Shown: positions 1 to 9,700 of the stretch, one piece after another
Position numbering within the stretch: position 1 is the stretch's first letter
Layout: every line of letters begins with the position of its first letter
From: Acanthaster planci
Lineage: Eukaryota; Echinodermata; Asteroidea; Valvatida; Acanthasteridae
DNA length: 12,089 nt
Reading direction: 5' to 3'
NCBI RefSeq assembly: GCF_001949145.1
Contig: NW_019091472.1
Span: forward strand, 409,318 to 421,406
Program-made: the position numbers and the translations under genes
Notes under the pieces: generated by a model
What the model was told of the DNA's origin: nothing
The model's input: only the letters and a program-made list of their open reading frames with translations
The model's database searches: none

Positions 1-566
1 GTTTCATGTGCATAATTGTGCAGTAAACCAAATGCAGTGAAGAGGACTGCACAAAAGATCCTGGGTCATTTTGTGCTGGCAATCTACTGTATACACACTG
101 AACCTGTGCATGTTTGTGTTCCATGTAGAAAACACATGCAAGAGAGTGACTGTGAGCACTCGTGCATATTTGTACTGTTAAACCAAAGGAGGGTTAATCT
201 AGCATTCTTCCCATAAGCTGAAATGTCAGCAATTCTTTCCTTTGACATTACAGAAGTCTGCAAGTATTCTTTTTTATTTTTAACAGAAATTAAATCATAT
301 TGACTGATGAAATACCAGAAACTGTGAAGCCATGCTTGCTTCCTTGCAGAAGGAAGAAACCATAATTGTCGATTGGTTCTACATGGCTCAGAAGCTGTTG
401 CTCAATTCTCTCCGAAAATTTTGCTTTTCACAGCAACAAAATGACAAATGAATCTTCAGATATGCGAAATATTAAATTTGAAATCAAAATATCAAACAAG
501 AGAAGGCTCTTCACCTTTGCTGGAAGTCAAACTAATAACTAGATACATGGAACACTGTATCTGTAG
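1..566 (+). other. Upstream intron, no gene seen
   Basis: This is presumed to be the 3' part of the intron preceding exon a, because the protein is already well inside TRRAP at 567. Reading all frames, I see no segment resembling the TRRAP sequence that should come before, and no RNA gene or repeat. A 66-codon open frame near the left edge has no recognisable motif. Confidence 0.6.
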
Positions 567-755
567 GTATCAAGTGGAGCTCTGGACATGGCCAAAGCCA
601 ACCTAGAGAATCTGCTGAAATTGTGCGCTAGTCCGCTAGAGGGAGAGAATGCAGAAAATGCTCAACTAAGTGTGGCCCAGCAAAAAGCATTCCATGATGT
701 CACACGAGAGTTAGTGCGAGAAGTCACGTCACCCAATGAGACTGTTAGACACCAG
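567..755 (+). CDS. TRRAP: TRRAP exon a (first in window)
   Basis: This exon gives 63 codons. It contains SGALDMAKANLENLLKLC, which corresponds to the vertebrate DGAQLIDMARANLE region, then an acidic linker (EGENAENAQ) and VTRELVREVTSPNETVRHQ, matching the vertebrate EVTSPN motif. The methionine at 588 is internal and not the start of the protein. The donor is CAG|GTAATG at 756, phase 0. The 5' edge is less sure. An in-frame TAG at 564-566 blocks any extension, and that same TAG is the most likely acceptor (TGTAG|GTATC). AGs at 573-574 and 578-579 would give shorter exons, but 574 is out of step with a phase-0 junction. The pyrimidine tract upstream is poor. Confidence 0.88.
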
Positions 756-3700
756 GTAATGTGCTGTTCTCTCCATACAGTAAGATTGACTGACAAAACA
801 CCATGTTGAACAAAATCTTTTTTGCCGTGCCCGTGACACTGTGGGTGTAATTCAAAATGACAGATTCTTTAACACCACTTGCCCCAGGGAGGTTGATACT
901 TTTTTAAGTCAAACCTTACCTGTAGCAAATGCAGAAAACTGCAACCACATGTACCTACAAATCTACAAATGTTGCATTTGGTTGCCAGGTGTAGGTGCAG
1001 TACTGCCAATTTTGAGACATTGGGACCAGTGTAAATAAGGACCAATGTTTGGTATGTGGTAGCATGCAGACTGGGAGGCTGTGGTCTTATGATAGTTGAC
1101 CTGATAGATCTTGTTACTGGCAATGGGCTTTTCACTTAGACACATTCAACATGCCTTGCAGCTTAAAAAGTACTGTGGAGGGTATCGGTAATACCGTGGA
1201 GGGTATCGGTAATACCGTGGAGGGTATCGGTAATACCGTGGAGGGTATCGATAATACTGTGGAGGGTATCGGTAATACTGTGGACGGTATCGGTAATACC
1301 GTGGAGGGTATCAGTAATACCGTGGGGGGTATCGGTAATACTGTGGGGGGTATCGGTAATACAGTGGGGGGTATTGGTAATACCGTGGCAAATTCGATGC
1401 GATTATCACGTGTTGCGTATTTATTGAGCATTTCTGTTGTACACCCAATGGAATGGGAATTAGTGAGGATGAGATGGGAATTTGTTAGTGTGGGAAGAGG
1501 ATTTGCTGGGTAGAAGGGGATATGTTAGGGTGAGTAGCGGCAAGAGTGTATTTTCTAACATTTTATATGCTCTACATTTACCTTGGATTTGATCAAGTAT
1601 TTAAGTATGTGATACATTTCACATGGCCATAAATACTGAGAATGTGGAAGGAAAGATTACAAACCAATTAGTAGGTCACTAGGTGTGTAGCACATGACAG
1701 GAAAAACAGTTTCATGTATTTGTTTGAATGAGTTGATTTGCATGTAAATGTAGGATCAAGCCATGACAGCTTCGCTGTTCAAGGCCCAATTTGATGGCAC
1801 TGCTAAGCACAGTTTATGCTAACAGAGATTTGATCTAATTTTGGTGTAACTATGGAAATATCCATTTGCATGCAACTGTGACAGCACAACCTCGGCATGA
1901 AATTGTGCTTAAGGTTGGCATAACTTATGTATAGTAAGCAACAACTTTTCTGCTAAATGTGAAGCAGTGCTGTGAAATTTGGCCCTAGTTAGAAGTTTTA
2001 TTAAGGTGTTTCTTATTCTTTGTACTTTGTACAAGAAATCAAGTGCAATGTTCACATAATCATAGTAAACTGAGTGAGAACCCATGCCTGACTTGTTATT
2101 AGAAGCTATGTTAAGTCACAATATTTGTTACTGTTTCAACCCTTACTGTGTTTCATGGATTTCTCTTCATCCCCTACTCTCACAGTTGGTTGTGGCTTCA
2201 CTGTGTTTTGTTTACATAGTATCCTACACAGTTCTGTTTAAAACCCCTACACACTATTCATTTAGCTGAGTTGTTGACCCATCAGGCCATGGATTCATTG
2301 CGGTCTCTTGCTGACATCACTGGCAAGAATGTGACTGAAATCATGGAACCACATAGGGAAGTACTAGCAGACATGATCCCACCTAAGAAACATCTACTAC
2401 ATCATCAACCAGCGAATGCACAGCGAGGCTTGATGGAGAGTAACACATTCTGTACAACGCTGGAACCCAGACTGTTCACTATGGATCTCAATGTGCCAGA
2501 GCATAAGGTCTTCTATGTGGAGGTAAAAGCCATGCATGTACTTTCATATGCTGTTGCTTTCAGGTCTCATCTGATATTTCATTGTCAAATGACTGCACAT
2601 GTTTGTTATTAGACTATGATGACAGTATCTGAAAAAGCAGCATATGTGTGCATGTAGTTGTCTCTCATACCGGCACCACATTGACCAATGTCCCCTACCA
2701 AACCATTGTCTGTCTAGGAAAAAAGTCTGCTTGTTTAAACTTTTTTATTCACCTTTGACATCTTTTTTGGCAGAGCCGTAGCCTTACCTACATGTACAAA
2801 TATGTGATTTTATTTCTTTAATAGCTTTTGGTTAGACAACTTTGTTTTTGTTTGTATTATTTGACAATGAAAGTATCAGTCATTACAGCAGTTTACAGTG
2901 AAACTAAACTTGATGAGTTTCATCAAATGGAGGTTTGTCTTTATACCATGGCAAGAGAGTCTTGCATTGAAGTGCCAAGTATATGAAAGCTAAAAGTTTA
3001 ACTCTTCTTTTAAAAAGGCACTTGTTAGAAAGACACCACATTATGATGTCCACCAAATGACAGTTTTTTTGTCACCTACATGTACGTGTAGATTTCGTGA
3101 TGCAATGCTCTTGGAGACTCTACTACATTGTTATAATGTTACCTTTATGACTACAAGTTCTTTTCCAGTCTGGCTAGCATGAGTTTTATTGATTACAAGG
3201 ATGTCCTGAGACTGATGATTTGTCATGCTTTACCTGTATGCATTAACAGCTGGTCAATCTGTGTGAAGTAGAGGATTCAATGCTTACCAAGCTTCCTTGC
3301 TACAAGAATGTACCTTCACTAGTTCCACTTCGTATCAGTGCCCTGAGTAAGTTCCAAGTGCTATTTATTTAGTTTGGAGCCCATAGCTGAAGGTCACTGT
3401 AGGCCTGAATGTTTGTTGCAGGTTCCTTTTGTTTATTTCTTCCAAGATGCTTGAAGTTTGTTTCCAATTTAGTTCTACTGTACAATATTTGTAACACGAT
3501 AAGAGTTGAATGCACTGTTATTACCCATTGCAGATGCTCTGGCTGCTTGTCACTACATTCCTCATGTACGGGATAAGATCTTCAAGTTGTTGTACATTTT
3601 CCTGACATCCAAAGTGCCAGAGCTCCTGAAAGCAGGTGCTGAATGTATGAAGAAGTTCATAGCAGGTCATGCTGTAGATATGGAGTTGGTGCATTCTACC

Positions 3701-6700
3701 ATACGACCATTGTTGCTGAAGCTGGGTGACCATCGTTCACTCAATCTCAATGCTATCCAGAGACTGCATTATCTGACTCAGCTCTTCCCCAATGCTTTCA
3801 ACGAAAAGCTCTGTGAACAGATGCTAGTAAGTCATTTTTTTTAAACCCATCTTCCCTTTTTAAAAATGAATTTGGTTATTCAAAGGAATTAACAGCAAAA
3901 TTTTGTAAAAGCATTCATAATTTACATAAGAAAATTACCTCTTAGATGCTTATAATGCTTACTCATAATTCATTTTTTTGGTGAATCTGATCAATCAGAG
4001 CATCTCTGAGAATATTAATCAGGTCGGGAACCAAACCACAATCTGGCAATGTCCCTAGTTTCTGCTCATGTCGCCAGTTCAAGCAGCAGTGACGTCATTT
4101 TTATCAGGTCACGTGATAATAATGTAATTTTACGGCGCGATTTTGGGAAAATAATGAAATTTGAAATGCCGGCAGCCAACATGGCTGCCGTTGCCCTTAC
4201 CGTTGGAGTCTATGGCAAAGTTGTTTCTGATCACTATTTTGGAAAATCGCCACGGTAAACATAAAATTTGCCATGGTGAATCGATGAAGATTTTTAATGG
4301 CAACATTTTCATGCATAAAGTAAACTTCGGCAAGGCTTCTTTTTTTTCCCTTAAACATTTTCATCGGCAGAGTTGGATTTGTCTGCCCACCGAATTCGAC
4401 ACATCCAGTGCAAGATTCGACCGAAAAATCTCCTTGATCCGCTTTTAAAAATACCAAATGAAAGAGAAGTTTCATCTAGATCTTGGGTAGCATGTTTCCT
4501 GTAAATTTGATCAATTAGAGGAATTTGTTTTGAAGTTTTTGGCCGATAAAGAGATCGATGTCATCTGCGAACCGTGATCTAAAAATTGTTCAAAAATTAT
4601 GTCATCTTTGAACAAGCGAGCGGTGTATGCATAGTCTGGCGTCGTCGCTAGTGTGTGGTTTGGTCCCCGACCTGTTTTTTGAACAGTGTGCGTGATACAA
4701 AGTGGTTTGAACACCTAGTCCACTGTTTAATTACTAGTTTTTAATGGAAAAACTATCAGACTGGCGATTGCTGGTAATTGGCTGGTAGATTAAACCAGTT
4801 TTATTCAATATTGCACGTTGCAGCTTTTGCTGCAGAAACTAGACGAACATTTCTTTGCCCAGTTGGACCCAAACTCAGAGTGTCAGAATTGAAAGAGTGA
4901 TTGACAGTGATAAAATATTTCACACAACATTCCTCGAATATGTGGTGGGAACCTCAAAATGCACTATTGTCCTTTTCAATGATGTCCACCCAATGCCTGT
5001 TTTGATTTAGGATAACACAGATTTTACTTCTACCACCAGATTTACCTTGAAATGGGACATATCAAAGTGCAAGTTAAATTCCATGGCAATATCCACAAAC
5101 ATGGATATCAACTTTAATTTTTTTTACCAGAAACATTATTCTCTGCCTAATTGTGGTGCTTCTCTGCCTAACTAGTAGGTGTGTAGTCAACTATGAAATA
5201 CTCAGAGCTTCATTCCCTCCTCAGGAGGGACTTAATGCAAACCCTGCCAACAGGAGCTTTTGATGTGAAATGAGGAGGCCAAAGTTGTGTTCAAACTCTC
5301 CACTGTAGCTTTAAATAACACAAGCACCTATGGAAGCCTGGCTAGAGGTGCTACATAGTACCCATAAGGGAGTGGGTCACCTTGTACATGTACCATAGCC
5401 AAGACTTTTAGAAGCATTCACCATGGAAGCCATGTTAGAGGGCTGACCAATTGTGGAGTCTCACATTGGATGTTCATATTCTGTTAACAGACACACTTGA
5501 AGAAATGGATGGAGGTATCTATTGCTGCTCAGCGTAGTAGTACCAGTGTACAGGCAAAGGCTACAGAGAGCATTAAGATATGTTCAGCTATCATCAACAT
5601 CTTCCATGCAATACCAGCTGCCTCTCCTAAACTACTAGATGCTCTGGTTACATTGACTATCAAAGCAGAAAATGCATTGTGCATTGAGGTTAGTTGGTTT
5701 GCTAACTTATCTTTACAGGCTTGTAGGTTACTCATTACGCCTGCAGATGTGACAAAGTAAACTGCTATGACATGAATGTGTACATGGTGTTACTTTCTTA
5801 CTTTGCCTCGTGGAATTATTGTTATTCTACATGTACATAATACTGCATGTATAATGTCATTACTAAGATGGCTTTTCACCATAATTATGATGATACCTTT
5901 TGCTGACTTTTTGTATGTTTCAAGTCTTTTATCCAAAGCACATATAGCTTGAATTTTAACATGAAGCGTTCCTGTGGTGACAAAAAGACATGACAACGTT
6001 GGCGAACATGAAGAAGTTTGTGTTTGCTCATTTGATTTAGTAACCCAAACTTGACAAAGCTTTTTCACTTTACTTTTGTGTCCACTGTTTTTATAATTAG
6101 GTTGGGAGTCCATTTCGTGAGCCACTCATGTTGTACCTGTTGAGGTATCCGGTGCAGACTATTGACTGCTTTCTGACTGAGACCAATCTGCGTAACCCAC
6201 AGTTCAGTAATCTCCTAGCTGTAAGTGTTAACGGATATCACTCATTAAGTATTCTCAATCCTCCATAATCTTGTGAGTGGTTTTGGAGGATCCTAAAGGA
6301 ATGAGGCTATCTGGCAAAATGTGTGGCTGATCTGAAGAATGCAGTGTGTCAACGTCTTGGGTTAAGCCTTGTGGTTATGCTCAGCCATGGATAAATCCAA
6401 GCTCAGATTATATTTGAAATCACCTGCACTACTCCAAGATATGAGGAGCAGTGCTTCAACATAACGACAGGAATTAGGGATTGTAATAATTGCTGCCATG
6501 TAGTGTGTATAAATTGATGTTGTAAACATGTTTGGAATTGTTCTGACTACGTGCATCAGGACAATTTGCTGTTAATAGTTCACTCTATGATTGACAACAT
6601 TTTGTTTTAAGTCATTGGTTTTTACATATATTGGCCCATGATGAATTAAATTAAAGTTTATCTTTGTATCCCTAGATCTTTTTAAATCAAGGTGTTCTAC

Positions 6701-9700
6701 TTAGGTTATTTTACTGCTTGAACCCTTTTTGTTTTAGTATCTGTTGAAGCAAGATGACGCCAAGCCTCTAAGGGATGTACTGCAAACTAACACCATTAAG
6801 CTCATCAATCTAGCTTTCAACAAACCTCAGGTATACATGCATAGTTATTCTGTCCTTTCTGCAGGTGTTGGTTGCTACCAATACTTGTTTTGTTGCACAT
6901 GTATATGGTACTTTGTAGTTAAAAAGACTCACTAATTTCAATATTCTTCTCAATACTCTTAATGCTAGATGTCATGACGATATCAGTGTTCTCTACGAGG
7001 GGTTTTAGCAGGGCAGGCTGAACTGCCAAAAGTTTAGACCACCCCGCTAAGGTGTTGACGCCCTGCCAAAATTCTCACCACCCTGCTACTTTTTCTATTT
7101 GATTTTCCTTATTCTGCATCGTCTGCACAGTTTATTTAAATGGAAAGAAGTTTACTGCACTTTATGGAACGAACATGATGAGTTTACCAATATTATTCAG
7201 CACAACCATGACAACAGTATAGCACTTTGTAGCATTTGTGATCAAAGCCATACACAGTGTAGTGCGTTAGCACGAAATTCTGGACTGGTTCCAATCTCCC
7301 GGTCATAGCATTTTCATTTTGTCAAATCAAGAACCAATACCTGGAATGTGGTGGGTTTTTTTCTCAGAAAATACAGCCAATTTCCTGCTTGTAGTTCCCA
7401 ATATTTCCTAGATCCTGATCACTTGAACTGAAACTTCTTTTCTTCTGCTTCTAAAACTACTTCTTTTGTGTTTTGCATTCTCAAACAAGTTCAGTTTAAG
7501 GTGAAATGTAAGCTTCTTGTACAAAATTTTATTTTCAGAAAGCGTCTAGAAAAATATTTTCTGCCTGCTAGATTTCCGTTTCAAACTTTCTCATTTATAA
7601 ACGGTATGTCGAACATCATGAGAGCCAACAAAATGGACCAAAAGATACAGAGTGACAGGTCATTCTGTACATGTGATTCCAAATACTTTTTTCCTTACCT
7701 AACGGTCCTATAAACTTTTGCATCTAATGTGTGTTTAATCAAAGTGACTTTTGGAGTTTCCCTTTTTTAAAAATAAATTGGCCGAAAAATAGATGCATTT
7801 TTTTACTAGTTGCGGATTGCACCTTAAGTGCTTGCACGTATGTTGCGAACTCCACTACACGGGCGTAACAAAAATGTACATGTATGTGATGTAATGGGTT
7901 CATCAACTGTGCAGCACAGGGGATAGTCGCTAATTGCTCGCAGTACAGCTGAAAAACTTGAGTCAAAATTTATGAAGTTTCACTTTTTAATTCACTGAAA
8001 TGTTACTTATGAACTAGTTTTCTCAAAATCAGGAAATTCTTAATTAGAAAATCAGATACTGACCATATTTCACCAGAATTATAGGATTTCGTTGCTGGAA
8101 TCTGAGTTATTTTTAAGATCCGGAATTAGGGAAGCGACTATACATCATCCACTCACGCAGTGCCCACTTATGTGCATGTAACCCCTGAACCATCCATTCA
8201 AGAAAATGACCCAGAGAAAAAAAAATCGACTTTTGAAGACCTCCCAATAACAATCTTGCCTTAATTTCAAAATGTTACCACGAGCAAATTTGATTCAAGG
8301 AGTCAGAAGAAAGTGCCCAGGAAATACCTCAGATTGCACCACAGAGCACCTAGGATCTGGACCCCACACCTACAAGCCACCAGGCTTGTGTGCCTCCCTA
8401 CTATAATTTTAGGCTGTGGATTACACTGGAAATGATCCTATTTTGTGAGTTTTATTTTTTGACACATATTGGTGTAATTGATTTATACGAATGATGTCAA
8501 CGAGGCCCTTATCAGCTTCTTCCTGGCTGAGCAAAGCAAGTCAAAGTGTGACATGGACTACAGTTTTTGCAACAAAAAATACCTTAACATATTATATGAA
8601 TGCTAATGGCTAAAACAACCTGTCTTTGTAATCTTTTTTGTTTATAATGTAGTGACTGATTGTTTAATCTGTCTGCTTTAATGAATGATTGTCTGACAGC
8701 CTAGTGCTAGACCCACCAGTCCAAACAGTCAAGCAAGGTTGGAACTCCAGTACCAGACTATATTGATTTGCAGCATTCTGGTCCAACATGACCCAACATG
8801 GCTACCTCAGAAATCAGTCCTGGTGAGGGAATCACTTGCTTTTTACATCTCACTTAAAAAATTGCTAATCCTATTAGTAGAATTATATGTGCTGTTCGTG
8901 CAAAAATTGGTCCCTCAGAATAGTGAAGTGTGTAGTGGTTTAGATGGAAGATTTGATTTGGTTTAGCCCAAATTTGATTTGGGTTTATACTTGGATGATC
9001 TATAATCTGTTGAATACTGTCTTAAAGTCTGAACCTGAAATTTCTCCTCCAAGATCTAAAGTGAGGCATATCATTGTAGGAAGTAATACTTTCATGGTTG
9101 TGCTGTGACTCTGACCAGATTTGCATTTTCCAATGCAGTGTGGACTTGTTGCCCAGATTTGTCTGGTTTTGGTAGCCGTGGTAGTTTTTCATTGTGTGAA
9201 TAAAGACTCTGGTTGTCCCCTCATTTTTGTAGGAAACCATTTCTCCAGAATGCCTTCCCCCTTTAAAGTTAGACCTTTGATCTACATAAGATACAACTAC
9301 TTTAATAATGAATATAAAGTAAAATGTTATTTGTCAGTTTGGTCACCTACGTCGCATCTGGATCTCCGATGCGTTTCAAGACCAGCATCATACAGACAAT
9401 GTAGGCGTTGCTCATTGGGATGAACCCAAGTTACTGGTGGAATGTCTTCTGAACTATGCTGAGTAAGTGTTGCATTCTGGGTAATGGTGTGTGTGCTTCA
9501 CATAGTTACCATATGTTGTTTCTTTTAAGGGAAAAAGTGATTTTTATCACTCAATGTCAGTACACATGCTAGTTATAACAAACCTTATTGCTTGGCTCTT
9601 CAATCTCCACTGCAAACGTTTGACCTCTACTTGCCAAGCTCTCAGTTAAGCGTAAATTGCAATTGACTTGTACTTTCTATGGGTGAGCGATACTTGTAAG

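Larger units (their letters stand above)
756..2285 (+). other. Intron 1 (1530 nt, phase 0)
   Basis: GTAATG...TCAG intron. It contains the 21-bp minisatellite and the adjacent G-rich degenerate repeat, which are listed separately. The rest (760-1150 and 1540-2285) is AT-rich with no coding match. The short open frames on both strands around 841-1145 lack family motifs and look like chance or decayed repeat. Confidence 0.85.
4020..4674. mobile_element. Putative nonautonomous DNA transposon with 21-bp terminal inverted repeats
   Basis: CAGGTCGGGAACCAAACCACA at 4020-4040 is repeated in inverse orientation at 4654-4674 with one mismatch (20 of 21). Beyond it the ends diverge with indels, although a CTAG...CGCCAG similarity persists. 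The 655 bp between are visibly richer in CpG (for example ACGGCGCGA at 4132-4140 and GCGTCGTCGC at 4639-4648) than the surrounding intron, as expected for a later arrival. No transposase reading frame is visible and no convincing target-site duplication flanks the repeats (left flank ATATTAAT, right TTTTTTGA), so the superfamily is unassigned and the exact ends are provisional. Confidence 0.6.
3827..5490 (+). other. Intron 4 (1664 nt, phase 0)
   Basis: GTAAGT...ACAG intron. Its first half contains the inverted-repeat-bounded, CpG-richer element listed separately (4020-4674). The second half (4675-5490) is AT-rich with a perfect 7-bp hairpin at 5214-5230 (TCCCTCC-TCA-GGAGGGA) and no gene. Confidence 0.85.
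6831..8699 (+). other. Intron 7 (1869 nt, phase 0), largest here
   Basis: GTATAC...ACAG intron. It contains a short tandem duplication (7023-7087) and an inverted-repeat segment (7923-8141), listed separately. Several unrelated short open frames and patchy CpG content suggest old transposon insertions, but none has a recognisable protein domain. The block around 8320-8420 has more even base composition yet shows no coding match. Confidence 0.8.

Noticed and set aside
350-450. Possible exon after TTCCTTGCAG (349), reading KEETIIVDWFYMAQKLLLN
   Set aside because: The acceptor looks good, but the frame stops at a TGA without a suitable donor, and the residues do not resemble the TRRAP segment that should precede exon a.
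841-1145. Open frames on both strands in intron 1
   Set aside because: They overlap each other, lack motifs and fall between exons that join directly.
1172-1388. CRISPR-like array
   Set aside because: The 21-bp units are directly adjacent with no unique spacers, and the context is a eukaryotic intron.
1151-1513. Open frame of 120 codons encoding a repetitive (TVEGIGN)n protein, and its antisense partner at 1132-1431
   Set aside because: It is the minisatellite read in frame; it lies within an intron whose flanking exons join exactly as in the family, and has no upstream or downstream coding signal.
4049-4258. Open frame in the intron 4 element (69 codons), with overlapping frames to 4475 on both strands
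   Set aside because: No transposase or other domain is visible; the frames are short and arise in a CpG-richer repeat.
7099-7713. Two open frames in intron 7 (69 and 81 codons)
   Set aside because: No recognisable motif, no splice logic and no family match; likely chance frames in old repeat DNA.
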